Below are positions 1-10,942 of a stretch of 36,306 nt of DNA, in pieces. The notes under the pieces are model-generated. The model made no database searches, was not told the DNA's origin, and saw only the letters and a program-made list of their open reading frames with translations. The position numbers and the translations under genes are program-made. The DNA is from Myxococcales bacterium (lineage in GTDB: Bacteria; Myxococcota_A; SURF-8): contig QZKR01000055.1 of the NCBI GenBank assembly GCA_003598065.1, positions 1-36,306 of the forward strand, written 5' to 3'. Positions within the stretch are counted from its first letter, which is position 1; every line of letters begins with the position of its first letter.

Positions 1-123
1 GGTGACCCTGAGAGCGTTGTACGCTTCGGTCGGTCCCAAACGATTCCCGGAAACGCTGAGAGCGGCATGACAACCGCAATATCCTGTGATGCACCCTGCG
101 CCTGTCGCGTGGGCAGAATTTCC

Positions 124-152
124 TTGACAAGCCCTAGCGGGACGTCTAAAGA
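124..152 (+). promoter_or_regulatory. Probable sigma-70 promoter of tRNA-Asn
   Basis: TTGACA at 124-129 is a perfect -35 box. After a 17-base spacer, TAAAGA at 147-152 is a weak -10. Transcription would start near 160, about 37 bases before the tRNA. The match is by eye only. Confidence 0.4.
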
Positions 153-196
153 TTGCATCCTGCTTTTGCCGGAAAATCGCTCTTTTCAGGTCTTGT

Positions 197-272
197 TCCC
201 CAGTAGCTCAATCGGTAGAGCGGGTGGCTGTTAACCACTAGGTTGGCGGTTCAAGTCCGTCCTGGGGAGCCA
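197..272 (+). tRNA. tRNA-Asn (anticodon GTT)
   Basis: A full cloverleaf can be drawn. The 7-bp acceptor stem pairs 197-203 with 262-268. The anticodon stem is 223-227 with 235-239, and the seven-base loop 228-234 has GTT at 230-232, which reads Asn codons. The T loop lies around 250-256. The discriminator is G269 and CCA is encoded at 270-272. The 3' end is the integration site of the adjacent element: bases 258-273 recur at 10031-10046, so integration left the tRNA intact. Confidence 0.95.
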
Positions 273-550
273 ATGAAGTCATGACTCGAACCAGGGAGAT
301 GGGTGCCCGGAAGTAAACTTCGATCTCATCTTTCGAGTAGACCACGATCCTGGGCACGAGTCCCGAAATAAGGTGCTTCCGCTTTGATGCGGGAGCACCT
401 TTTTTCATGATCTGGTCGAAAATCTCTAGGAATTTCCCCACGATCTTGCCGTCCGACAATTCGATCACCATGCGGTCGGCCTTCTTCTGCAGCCGGATGC
501 GCTCTGCCTGCAGTTCTTCTTGCTGATCGTTGAGGTTCTTGATCCGCTCC
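238..550 (-). pseudogene. C-terminal remnant of a site-specific (probably serine) recombinase
   Basis: One minus-strand frame from about 550 to the stop at 238 encodes a Lys/Glu/Gln-rich helical stretch ([14 protein letters not shown], then [11 protein letters not shown]), followed by a beta-type tail ([21 protein letters not shown]). This pattern of coiled coil then 'v..v.....v.v.f' resembles the end of large serine recombinases. The frame runs through the att repeat into the antisense of the tRNA, giving the 'DGLEPPT' ending common in integrases at tRNA genes. The N-terminal catalytic domain is missing; upstream the frame meets the truncated intron reverse transcriptase. No catalytic residue remains, so the family call is an inference from the tail and the position. 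Confidence 0.6.
258..273. repeat. attL: 16-bp direct repeat at tRNA-Asn 3' end
   Basis: The 16 bases CGTCCTGGGGAGCCAA occur here, covering the end of the tRNA acceptor stem, and again at 10031-10046 in the same orientation. Flanking bases differ immediately outside on both sides. This is the classic signature of integration into a tRNA 3' end. Confidence 0.8.
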
Positions 551-1648
551 CCAGAGAGACATGTGTCTGAGTCCGCGCCGAAACCGATCGGCTGCCGTCT
601 TGCGCAGCACCACCCATTTTCCCTTCAGGCTTTTGCCCCAGTAATGGGTGAAGCCTAAAAAGTCGAACGTGCCCGGCCGATCCTCAGACCTCCATTCCCG
701 GCCACTGGCCCTCAGAGTAGGACGTCTGAAGCGCACCAGGCGCGTCTTTTCGGGATGCAGCGAAAGACCATACCTGCCGAAACGCTTCGGCAGCACCTCC
801 ATCAGCCGTCGGGCATCCTCCTCCAGCCGACAGACGATGAGCACATCGTCCGCATAGCGGATCATGTGGGATTCGCCCTTAAGCCGTGACTTAGCGGTTC
901 GTTCGAACCAGACGTCCAGCACCTCGTGCAGGTATACGTTGGCCAAAAAGGGGGAGATCACGCCGCCCTGGGGCGTGCCGCCCTTCGGGCGCGTCACCGC
1001 TCCCTGCTCCATCGCGCCAGCCTTCAACCATTTTCCAATCGTGCGTCGAATGACGCCGTCGTTCACCCGCCGGTCGAGAAAGCGTCGCAGATGGCCGTGG
1101 TCCAGGTTGTCGAAAAACGCCTGGATATCCACTTCGATTACAAAACCGCCCCTCATCTTCATCAGCCTCTCCCGAAAATCTTCCAGCGCCTGGTGGGCCG
1201 AGCGGCCTGGACGGAAACCGTAGGAGCAGTCTAGAAAATCCTGCTCGTAGATCGCCTCCAGGAGCATGGCCACCGCCCGCTGCAGCACTTTATCCTCGAA
1301 GGTCGGGATGCCGATGGGACGCATCTTTTTCCCGTCGCCTTTGGGGATGTAGGTCCGCCGCACGGGCGGGGCCAGGTACCATCCGGACTTGAAACGGTCC
1401 AGCAGAGATCGGAGATTGCCTTCCAGATCCCTGGCATAGTCCGCCGCCGTCCGACCGTCGATACCGACCGCCCCGTCCTTCCGGGTGCGCCGGTAGGCTT
1501 CCATGAGAAACGCCATGCCAATGTGGTGGGCCAGCGTTGTAAACGCCATCTGCGGCGCCTGCCTCGCCAACTCGGCTACCTTTCGGAGTCGCGGTGAGAT
1601 GTTGTCCGAACTCGGTGTTTCGGGCATCGTTCCCTCCAAAAGCTCCAT
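326..1648 (-). pseudogene. ltrA: Truncated group II intron reverse transcriptase/maturase
   Basis: Group II intron-encoded proteins splice their intron RNA and reverse-transcribe it into DNA targets. From the ATG at 1648 (GGAGG eight bases upstream) the protein shows the RT blocks in order: [16 protein letters not shown] (about 110-125), the [12 protein letters not shown] block (144-154), [12 protein letters not shown] (173-184), [10 protein letters not shown] (224-233) and the catalytic YADD at 265-268, then LGFTHYWGK (331-339). All RT active-site residues are intact. Recognisable homology ends near residue 366 (about position 551), inside the region where the maturase (X) domain should start. 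The last 70 or so codons to 326 are an out-of-frame reading of the recombinase stump. Family members are usually 410-430 residues, so splicing function is probably lost. Confidence 0.8.
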
Positions 1649-2235
1649 GATCCGGCCTCCCCTTTCCTCCACGGGGTCCCGCCGGGCGCGGTTCCCCCGC
1701 TTCGTCGGTACTATGGGACGCTCCGACTCCCCGCCGCTCCTCCCGGATCGCTTCGTCTCTTTCGCTCGCCGGTGCCGCTCCGGCATCCGTATCTTCGCTC
1801 CTCGCGCCGGGCGGATGCTCTCGGCGTGGGCCGGGGTTTTCTGGTCGCCCGGACACCCCTGAGACCGGGATTCGTAACGGAACGGAAGCGACGGGGCCTC
1901 CCAGGTTCCTGGGCAACCCCTGTGCACGCATGCCTCGTTCTTAGACCCCGGCGGGATCGAAAGCGCCAGGCCATCTACGGCGCTTCGATGTGGCCTTCCG
2001 CTATCCGAACAGCGTCGGCTCCCGCAACTAGCCTTACGAGGCTGAATAACGCGGCCTGCCTGCTTCCTGTGTACGCTTCACGACCCGGATCGCTCCGAGG
2101 CCGCGCAACACTCGGTTCCGGCCGGCTGGCCAACCTTGACCGGACGGGACTTGCACCCGTTGGGTTGCATCAGAAGGTTTCAGAAAAGAACTAGGTCATC
2201 TCTTCCTCCTTCCCCAGGCTTCGCCTGGCGCAATC
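551..2235 (-). mobile_element. 3'-truncated group II intron
   Basis: Upstream of the RT start, 1650-2235 lacks a convincing protein but is GC-rich and carries text typical of intron domains I-III, such as GGGTGCAAGTCCC on the minus strand around 2147-2159. A plausible 5' end is near 2235, where the minus strand reads TTGCGCCAGGCGAAGCCTGG. The 3' part (end of the maturase, domains V and VI) is absent, cut off at the junction with the recombinase remnant near 550. The 5' boundary is approximate. Confidence 0.55.
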
Positions 2236-2404
2236 GGATACGCTTAGTGCTAAAGAGAAATGAGAAAACGAACAGAGAATAGCCTCCAGGGGTCCCTGCG
2301 ACGCGTGCCCATTTTTTTAGGGGCGGAAAATTGACGGCCCTCTTTTTGAAAAGGCCAAATAGACGGAGTGAACGCCAATGCCGTTGCCGTAGATCTCGTT
2401 GCTT

Positions 2405-3052
2405 TTACTCGATTCGTTCAAGGCTGGTGTAGCGCGGAATGCAGTAGCTCGTCGCAATCGCCCGGTCGAAATCGTAGGGCTTGCCATGCCGCGCCAGCAG
2501 CTCTCCAATAGTCATCGTTGGATGTCTGGCTATGATCCGCTGGAAAATCTCCATCACGGCCAGGCTGTCTCCCAGCGCCCGGTGCGCTTGTTCTTGTTTG
2601 ATTCCCAAGTGCCAGCAGACGCTGCCCAGACTGTGGGATTGCAGCCCTGCATTGAACCGCCTGGATAGCCGACAACTGTCCAGGACGAACCGGGCCGGTA
2701 TCGGCAACTCGCTTTGGTAGAACTCGGCCGTCAGGATCTTCACATCGAAGGGGCTGTTGTGCGCCAGCCATACCGCCCCTCGCGTGAAATCAAGGAACGC
2801 CATCAGCGCTTGCCGGATCTTCGGAGCGCCTTGAACCATCTCGTTGGTAATCCCGTGGATCGCCGTAACTTCGGATGGTATCCGCTCCTGAGGATCGACC
2901 AGCGTCTGGAAACGGCCTTCTTCCACACCGCCGCGAAAGCGCACGCCGGCCAGTTCAACGACTCGGGCTTCGTAGAGTCCGCAAGTCTCCGTGTCCAATG
3001 CCACGAAGGAGACTTGGGATAAAGGGGTGTTGCCGTTTATCTGCAATTTCAT
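2405..3052 (-). CDS. DEDDh 3'-5' exonuclease (DNA polymerase III epsilon-like)
   Basis: This 215-residue protein is close to the length of a stand-alone epsilon-type exonuclease. These enzymes remove nucleotides from DNA 3' ends using two metal ions. The motifs are complete: ExoI DTET with D20 and E22, ExoII HNSPFD with D103, ExoIII HRALGD with H157 and D162 (the DEDDh type). The phrase PSEVTAIHGITNEMV at 59-73 is also typical. I chose the ATG at 3052 because the conserved domain begins about 14 residues later; the frame is open further upstream, but that sequence looks non-coding. No strong ribosome binding site is seen. There is no helicase or polymerase domain attached. It lies in the tRNA-Asn island, divergent from the SNF2 operon, which suggests accessory DNA processing rather than the replicative proofreader. 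Confidence 0.88.
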   Translation of the reverse strand: MKLQINGNTPLSQVSFVALDTETCGLYEARVVELAGVRFRGGVEEGRFQTLVDPQERIPSEVTAIHGITNEMVQGAPKIRQALMAFLDFTRGAVWLAHNSPFDVKILTAEFYQSELPIPARFVLDSCRLSRRFNAGLQSHSLGSVCWHLGIKQEQAHRALGDSLAVMEIFQRIIARHPTMTIGELLARHGKPYDFDRAIATSYCIPRYTSLERIE

Positions 3053-3232
3053 GACCACTACTCTACAACAAACGATTATTGAATAGATACCCCAGGCTAA
3101 TCCCAAATACTGCTCACAGCGGGTGGAAAAGTACATCGAGAGAAGCAAGATGTTTGCATGCCCTCGCGGATATTTTGGTATCCTACAGGGCATCGCCGAT
3201 GAAGCATCTTCTGACCGCGTGGAGGAGTTGCC

Positions 3233-3430
3233 GTGTTTGACCGCTACATCGGGATCGATTACTCCGGCGCCGAGACTACCGAAAGCCGCGATCCCGTGCT
3301 CGGCGGAGCGACATCCGCGCAATGGTTTCCATCGCAATGGAAATGGGAATAGGATATCGACGCTCAGGCCAAACGGCCTTGGGCGCTGACTAAAATTGGA
3401 GAATGGAAAGGAAGACCGCCGCTTGAATGA
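3233..3430 (+). pseudogene. Broken gene, start of a 'FDRYIGIDYSGA' protein
   Basis: A GTG at 3233 with GGAGGAG at 3221-3227 opens a frame beginning VFDRYIGIDYSGAETTESR. I recognise this opening from a conserved family of hypothetical proteins with an RNase H-like 'GIDYSGA' strand (DUF429-like), normally over 200 residues. Here the match ends after about 19 residues. The frame stops at TAG 3350-3352; past this stop it stays open in the same frame to TGA 3428-3430. The last bases overlap the start of the SNF2 helicase gene. I read it as a gene remnant left by deletion; the family call rests on memory of the N-terminus. Confidence 0.4.
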
Positions 3431-6125
3431 TCATCGCTTGACCCTCTCTCTAACGCCGCATGGGCGGCTGGTCCTGGCGCCGTCGAACGGCGCGCCGGAG
3501 TTGGAAACGCAAACCGCGCGGCGCTTGATGGACGCCTTCGCGCGGGGGCCGGGCCACGGTCTGCTTCATCTGGGCGGCGGCGAGGCGGGGGCGGTCCTGC
3601 CGCCGGTCTTCGCCTACTGGCGGGATTTCAGCGGGGGCTATGTGGCAGCGCTCTGCATGCTGCCGGACATGGAGGAGCGGGGAGCCCGGTTCCAGATACA
3701 GATCCCGCCGGATGAAGAGCTTGACGGCTTGGCGCTTTCCGCGCCGCCGATGACCGGCGCGGAATACCTCTCCGCCGATATCCTGAGGGCGCTCTGGGGG
3801 GAACTCGACCAGGCGTTCCGTTTGGAACTGGCCGAGTCACGCTTATCCGTGCAAGACTTCCTCAAGCGCCTCAACCCGGCGTGGAATCTCGTAGGCCGGG
3901 TCCACTTCAATTTGGCCGAGAATCGCAAGGACGAGGAGGCGCCCTTCGCCTTCCTGGCCACGTACACAACGAGGCTTTCGTCCCTGGGGAAAGCCCAGCA
4001 CTTGCCGCTCGGCCAGGCTCTGCGCGAGTACGCGGGAGCCGCGAACAGGGACAAGCTTCTCTCGCTGCTTTTACCCGTCCAACGCGCGGCAGAGCATTGC
4101 GACTGGCTCAAACATATGGTGGACGCGGGCGAGATTTTCCACCCCCTGCGTTGGCGTCCCCGGGAAGTCTTTCGCTTTCTTTCCGACGCGCCGTTTCTGG
4201 AGCAGTCCGGCGTGGTGGTGCGGATGCCCGCGAACTGGCCGTCGGGACGGCCTTCCCGTCCCCGGGTGGCGGCCACGGTCGGCGGCAAGGCTCCGTCCGC
4301 GCTTGGCTTGGACGCGTTGCTCGATTTCCGGATGGATATTACGCTGGACGGTGAAAGCCTGAGCCGGGCGGAAGCCCTGAACCTTCTGGCCTGTTCGGAC
4401 GGACTGGCGCTTATCCGGGGCCGCTGGGTGGAGATCGACAAAGATCGGCTCGGCCGGATGATCGAGCGTTTCGAGGCGGTCCAACGGCTCGCCGCCGACG
4501 GCGGGTTGCCCTTCGCCGAGGCGATGCGAATGCTCTCCGGCAGCCCGATCGAACCCGCCGGAGGCGCCGACGGCGCGGACGCGGACTGGTCGCGCGTCTC
4601 CGCCGGACCTTGGCTGGCCGAGACGCTTGCAAAACTGCGCTCGCCTGATGGTCTGGCCGGCGTGACCCCCGGCGACAAACTGCGCGGCACGCTACGGCCC
4701 TATCAGCAGGTAGGGGTGCGCTGGCTGCACCTGTTATCCCAACTCGGCCTGGGAGCCTGTCTGGCGGACGATATGGGTCTGGGCAAGACGATCCAAGTGC
4801 TCTCCCTGCTCCTTGTTTGCAAGAACAACCTCGCAAAACCGGGGAAACCGAGCCTCCTTGTCGCACCGGCCTCGCTTATGGCCAACTGGGCCGCCGAAAT
4901 CGAACGCTTCGCTCCGAGCCTGAAGGTTCTTGTCGCCCACCCGTCCGCCCTGTCCATGAAGGAGTTGAAGTCGCTCACGCCGGAGCGCCTCACGGACACG
5001 GACCTCGTCATCACCAGTTATGGCTCGCTGCTGCGGCTGCCCTGGCTCATGGACACGGAGTGGCGGTTCGTCATCCTCGACGAGGCTCAGGCGATCAAGA
5101 ACCCGGACGCCATGCAGACACGAACGGCCAAGAAACTCAAGGCCGGGGCGCGCATCGCGCTGACCGGGACGCCTGTGGAGAATCGGCTGGGCGACCTATG
5201 GTCGATCTTCGACTTCATCAATCCCGGTCTGCTCGGTTCGGCCAAGGCGTTCACCGCCTACGTCAAGAGCCTGCCAGGCAAGCCGAATCCCTACGGACCG
5301 CTGCGCGACCTCGTGCGTCCGTATATTTTGCGGCGCTTAAAGACGGACAAATCCGTCATCGCGGACCTGCCGGACAAAACCGAGGTCAAGGCGTACTGTC
5401 CCTTGAGCCGCAAGCAGGCCGCGCTCTACCAGCAGGCAGTGGAGGAACTGGCGCTCAAGCTCAAGGAAGCCGATGGCATCGCACGCAGAGGCGCGGTGCT
5501 GGCCTTCCTCATGCGTTTTAAGCAGATTTGCAACCACCCTTCGCAATGGCTGGGCGACGGGGACTGGGCCGAGCAGGACAGCGGCAAGTGGGCGCGGCTG
5601 CGCGAGATCGCCGAGACCATCGCCTCACGGCAGGAGAAGGCGCTGATCTTCACCCAGTTCCGCGAAACGACCGCGCCGCTGGCGTCTTTCCTGGGCGGTG
5701 TGTTCGGCCAGCCGGGGCTCGTGCTGCACGGCGAGACTCCTGTGAAGAAACGACAAGAATTGGTGCGGGCGTTCCAGGAGGACGAGTCCGTCCCATTCAT
5801 CGTCCTCTCGCTCAAAGCCGGCGGATCGGGTCTCAACCTGACGGCAGCCTCGCATGTGGTGCATTTCGACCGCTGGTGGAACCCGGCGGTGGAGAACCAG
5901 GCCACCGATCGCGCCTTCCGCATTGGCCAGACGAAGAACGTGCTGGTGCACAAGTTTGTCTGCCGGGGGACGGTGGAGGAGAAGATCGACGCGCTGATCG
6001 AGTCGAAACAGGCGCTTTCCCGGGAGCTTCTTGAAGGTGGAGCGGAGCTTAATCTGACGGAAATGAAGGACGACGAACTGCTCCGGCTGGTCGCCTTGGA
6101 CCTCAACGCCGCGCTGAAGGAGTGA
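3423..6125 (+). CDS. SNF2-family DEAD/DEAH-box helicase
   Basis: SNF2 proteins are ATP-driven double-stranded DNA translocases. The two RecA-like lobes are complete: DDMGLGKT (Walker A, about residues 449-456), LDEAQAIKNP (Walker B, about 552), ALTGTPVENRLGDLWSIFDF (motif III), LIFTQFRET (motif IV), LSLKAGGSGLNL (motif V) and ENQATDRAFRIGQ (motif VI). The N-terminal 400 residues lack a domain I can name, which is usual for bacterial SNF2 proteins paired with SWIM proteins. I chose TTG 3423, which has GGAAAGGAAG upstream and begins like family members (NDHRLTLSLTPHGRLVLAP). An upstream TTG at 3396 in the same frame has no ribosome binding site. First gene of a three-gene operon, with three bases between its stop and the SWIM gene. 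Confidence 0.93.
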   Translation: MNDHRLTLSLTPHGRLVLAPSNGAPELETQTARRLMDAFARGPGHGLLHLGGGEAGAVLPPVFAYWRDFSGGYVAALCMLPDMEERGARFQIQIPPDEELDGLALSAPPMTGAEYLSADILRALWGELDQAFRLELAESRLSVQDFLKRLNPAWNLVGRVHFNLAENRKDEEAPFAFLATYTTRLSSLGKAQHLPLGQALREYAGAANRDKLLSLLLPVQRAAEHCDWLKHMVDAGEIFHPLRWRPREVFRFLSDAPFLEQSGVVVRMPANWPSGRPSRPRVAATVGGKAPSALGLDALLDFRMDITLDGESLSRAEALNLLACSDGLALIRGRWVEIDKDRLGRMIERFEAVQRLAADGGLPFAEAMRMLSGSPIEPAGGADGADADWSRVSAGPWLAETLAKLRSPDGLAGVTPGDKLRGTLRPYQQVGVRWLHLLSQLGLGACLADDMGLGKTIQVLSLLLVCKNNLAKPGKPSLLVAPASLMANWAAEIERFAPSLKVLVAHPSALSMKELKSLTPERLTDTDLVITSYGSLLRLPWLMDTEWRFVILDEAQAIKNPDAMQTRTAKKLKAGARIALTGTPVENRLGDLWSIFDFINPGLLGSAKAFTAYVKSLPGKPNPYGPLRDLVRPYILRRLKTDKSVIADLPDKTEVKAYCPLSRKQAALYQQAVEELALKLKEADGIARRGAVLAFLMRFKQICNHPSQWLGDGDWAEQDSGKWARLREIAETIASRQEKALIFTQFRETTAPLASFLGGVFGQPGLVLHGETPVKKRQELVRAFQEDESVPFIVLSLKAGGSGLNLTAASHVVHFDRWWNPAVENQATDRAFRIGQTKNVLVHKFVCRGTVEEKIDALIESKQALSRELLEGGAELNLTEMKDDELLRLVALDLNAALKE

Positions 6126-6128
6126 CGC

Positions 6129-7219
6129 ATGTCATACTACGGATGGAAACCCTACGTTCCAGTCGCTCAACGACGCGCCAAGGCCATGCGTGAGATGGAG
6201 AAACTGAAAAAGAAAGGCCACCCCGTGTCGCCGGTGGCCATCGTAGGGCGGACCATCGCCAAGACCTTCTGGGGCAAGGCGTGGTGCGACAACTTGGAGC
6301 GCTACAGCGACTTTGCCAACCGCTTGCCGCGCGGGCGGACCTACGTGCGCAACGGCTCGGTGGTCGATCTTCAGGTCACGCCGGGCGAGGTGACTGCGCG
6401 GGTCAGCGGCTCGGAACTCTACACGATTTCGGTGAAGGTGGTCCAGGCGCCCAAGGAGCGCTGGGAGGCGCTCTGCACGGACTGCGCGGGAGCCATCGAC
6501 TCCCTGGTGGAACTTTTGCAGGGGCGTTTTTCCAAGGGCGTCATGGAGCGCATCTGTCGCGAAGGGACGGGGCTTTTCCCCTCACCCAAAGAAATCAAGT
6601 TCTCATGCAGTTGCCCGGACTGGGCTTATATGTGCAAGCACGTCGCGGCGGTGCTCTACGGGATCGGCGCGCGACTGGACCAGCAGCCGGAACTCCTCTT
6701 CAAGTTGCGGAAGGTGGACGAGAAGGACCTGATCGCCAAGGCCGGCGATGGGTTGGCCCTGCCCCCGGCGGGACCCGCCGGGGATAAGGCGCTTACCGGG
6801 GAGGACCTGTCGGCGCTATTTGGACTTGACATGGGTGAAGCCGCGCCCATCGAAAAACAAGCCGCAGCGAAAGCGACGAAACCGCGCCGGGAGAAACTGT
6901 CCACGCCCCCAAAACCGGCGCGCTCAGGGAAGGCCGCGGGAAAAGGCGCGCCCAAGGTGAGAGAAAAGACCAAAGCCGCCGCCGATGGGAAACCCGCGCC
7001 CAAGGCAAGGGGAACGGAAATCCCCAAGGCAAGGAAAAATAAATCGTCCAAGGCTAAGGACGCCGCCACGCCAAAGGCCGCAAAAAGCGCCGCTAAAAAG
7101 GCCAGGGAGAATACTACGCCGAAAACGGAGGAACGGGGCAAGCGGCCTGACGGCAAAACGAATAAGGCAACCAAGACGCGAAAGAAGCCAGTGAGGAGAA
7201 AACAGGGCGCTAGGAAAAA

Positions 7220-7223
<4 letters not shown>
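6129..7223 (+). CDS. SWIM zinc-finger protein with Lys/Ala/Pro-rich tail
   Basis: The protein has 364 residues. The core (1-180) matches the SWIM family that accompanies SNF2 helicases: an N-terminal YYGWKPYVPVAQRR, then KTFWGKAWCDNLE, and the zinc ligands C160, C162, C169 and H171 in CxCx6CxH (FSCSCPDWAYMCKHVAAVLYG). SWIM domains are thought to bind DNA or protein. From about residue 225 to the end the protein is almost only Lys, Ala, Pro, Arg and Thr, a disordered tail like those of histone H1-like proteins, likely to bind nucleic acid without sequence preference. The stop overlaps the RecQ start (ATGA at 7220-7223), so translation is probably coupled. The C-terminal tail is longer than I would expect for the family, but I cannot measure this. 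Confidence 0.88.
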
Positions 7224-9312
<2,089 letters not shown>

Positions 9313-9316
<4 letters not shown>

Positions 9317-9378
9317 AGTCTGAGCTTCTTATCGAGATTGCACGCTGGGACCGCGAAACGAATCCTGGCGTGTCATGA
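9313..9378 (+). CDS. Possible 21-residue peptide coupled to recQ
   Basis: An ATG at 9313 overlaps the recQ stop (ATGA) and encodes MKSELLIEIARWDRETNPGVS, ending at 9378. The overlap is the same coupling used inside the operon, and the peptide is not low-complexity. It may be a real micropeptide, the remnant of a fourth operon gene cut by deletion, or chance. I recognise no family. Confidence 0.25.
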
Positions 9379-9579
9379 CGCACAACTTCTCGTTCTATCC
9401 CCGCATGAGGCAAGGCGCCGGTTCGGGCCATTCGATTATCCTTGATGCGGCCGGCCTGGATGGGAGTAGGGGAGGGGAACGACCATGGCGAAGGGCGCAT
9501 ATCCGATGTGCGTCTGTCGTCGCCGCTGCATGGGACAGCGGCTTTGTTCTCATGATCCTGTTTGTCATATGTGGGCATA

Positions 9580-10071
9580 CTATCCCTCGCCCGCGAGGCC
9601 GTCGTGTCCACAAGTCTGTGTTTTGGATTGGTGCTGGCAGCGGTGCACGCCAGACAGCTTCGTTTCATGCTTCTCATTCCATAGACGGAATGCTTGCAGC
9701 TGCTCTTGAGGATCTTCGAGTTCGAGCCAAGACCGCACCTTACGCTCTGTCAGGAATCGATTTCCGAGATTTCGGTCCGCGAGGCTGTCGATGAAAGTCA
9801 GAATCTCCGGTGGAAGGTTCAGAAGTTGGAGGAGCTGAAAAATTCTCGTAGTGGTTAACGCCCTGTTTCGGGCGGCCTGACGCATAGAAACTTTGTTGAC
9901 ATCCATTTCTGTCTTGATCTCGCGGGCGAGCCTTAAGGTACTGACAATACTTGGAATATCATATTTTAGAGCAGGCTTTTCCGTCTCCAGGAATTCGATT
10001 TCCAGGATGATTGGAATTTTGTTGAGAGAGCGTCCTGGGGAGCCAAACTTTTCAACAGGCGAAATGGCCAA
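9580..10071 (-). CDS. ParB/KorB-like helix-turn-helix protein
   Basis: The centre of the protein (about residues 40-120) reads as a ParB/KorB-type HTH: IVSTLRLAREI, then VSMRQAARNRALTTTRIFQLL and LNLPPEILTFIDSL, followed by FLTERKVRSWLELEDPQEQ. This 'AxxxxLTxxRIxQLLxLLxLPPEI' pattern is known from partition-type proteins and from small HTH genes next to serine recombinases. The open frame starts at TTG 10071, but this lies outside the attR repeat (10031-10046); the residues GSPGRS are encoded by the repeat itself. The native start was probably changed by integration; an internal ATG (MDVNKVS) could serve. In the circular form of the element the gene would lie directly behind the recombinase. 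Function is inferred: accessory DNA-binding protein for recombination or regulation. Confidence 0.65.
   Translation of the reverse strand: MAISPVEKFGSPGRSLNKIPIILEIEFLETEKPALKYDIPSIVSTLRLAREIKTEMDVNKVSMRQAARNRALTTTRIFQLLQLLNLPPEILTFIDSLADRNLGNRFLTERKVRSWLELEDPQEQLQAFRLWNEKHETKLSGVHRCQHQSKTQTCGHDGLAGEG
10031..10046. repeat. attR: 16-bp direct repeat of tRNA-Asn end
   Basis: Exact second copy of bases 258-273. It falls inside the 5' part of the ParB-like reading frame and marks the right end of the island. Confidence 0.8.
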
Positions 10072-10402
10072 CAGGTCGTTCCGCCTGTTTTCTTTTTCAT
10101 CTTCCCCAACGTACTCGGTTCCGAAAATTTGAATGCTGATTCCCGGTGGCGTTACTTCACCCGCTTTTTTCCGCCTTGAAGTGGCGCTGCTTTACTTGCA
10201 CGTTTCCAATTGGCACAGAATAAGAAACTATATAGAAATTAACATATTGCTAACCATGATCTTTTTAAATGGTTCCCTTAGTGCGTAATAGTGGCATTCG
10301 ATTTATTCATGGTTAGCCGAGGCTGTACACGCAAAAAGTGGTTACTTCTATGCAAGCCCGAAAAACTATTGACTTTCGATCAGTCTCGGTTATGCTGATA
10401 CC
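10072..10402. other. AT-rich intergenic region between island and nucleotidyltransferase unit
   Basis: No convincing coding frame on either strand. It is clearly more AT-rich than its surroundings from about 10,200 onward. The only signal I can name is the promoter at 10369-10396. Confidence 0.5.
10369..10396 (+). promoter_or_regulatory. Sigma-70-type promoter giving a leaderless mRNA
   Basis: TTGACT at 10369-10374 and TATGCT at 10391-10396, 16 bases apart. The expected start of transcription, six to seven bases after the -10, coincides with the ATG at 10403. No Shine-Dalgarno sequence is present, so the mRNA is probably leaderless. Confidence 0.5.
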
Positions 10403-10942
10403 ATGAAGCCGCGTGAAACCATAGAACAGTTCGATCTCTTCCTGGCCCGGCAAGGGCTTTCCCTGTCAGCCGTCATCATCGGCGGCGCGGCCTTGTCGTT
10501 GCTTGGAATCATCTCCCGCGAGACGCGGGATTGCGACGTGCTCCATCCGCAACTGCCGGACGAGATCATCAAGGCCCAAGCGAACTTTGCCGCCGAAATG
10601 CGGGGGCGAGGGATTCCCTTGCAGGACGATTGGCTGAACAACAATCCCATGCCCGTCGCCAACCTACTTCCGGAAGGCTGGCTTTCCCGGACGCAAGTCG
10701 CTTACCAGGGAACCGCCTTGACATTATTGTCGCTCTCACGAAGCGACATTCTGCTGACTAAGCTCTTCGCCTATTGCGACCGTGGAACGGACCTTGGCGA
10801 CTGCCTGGCGCTCAAACCGACCGCCGGAGAATTAAAGGCCGCCTTGCCCTGGATCGCGGTCCAGGATGCGAACCCCGACTGGCCGCGCCACGTGGAAGAG
10901 TCCATCCGTGATTTGGGCCGGAGGCTGGGCCATGAGTTATAG
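10403..10942 (+). CDS. Nucleotidyltransferase-fold protein (DUF6036-like)
   Basis: The 179-residue protein begins with a helix and then VIIGGAALSLLGII, followed by SRETRDCDVL. This GG...RxTxDxD pattern is the metal and nucleotide-binding core of minimal nucleotidyltransferases, as in the AbiEii and DUF6036 families. Such proteins are often toxins that modify tRNA or proteins, or act with a partner. Its stop codon lies 11 bases inside the next gene, so both form one unit. The promoter geometry suggests a leaderless mRNA. It lies just outside the right end of the tRNA-Asn island. The fold call is fairly secure; the toxin role is inference. Confidence 0.7.
   Translation: MKPRETIEQFDLFLARQGLSLSAVIIGGAALSLLGIISRETRDCDVLHPQLPDEIIKAQANFAAEMRGRGIPLQDDWLNNNPMPVANLLPEGWLSRTQVAYQGTALTLLSLSRSDILLTKLFAYCDRGTDLGDCLALKPTAGELKAALPWIAVQDANPDWPRHVEESIRDLGRRLGHEL

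Noticed and set aside
551..2235. An intact, active group II intron
   Set aside because: The 3' domains and the end of the maturase are missing at the junction near 550.
9375..9794. Plus-strand frame of 139 codons after recQ
   Set aside because: Most of it lies opposite the ParB-like gene and its sequence is not protein-like; only its start overlap is worth noting.
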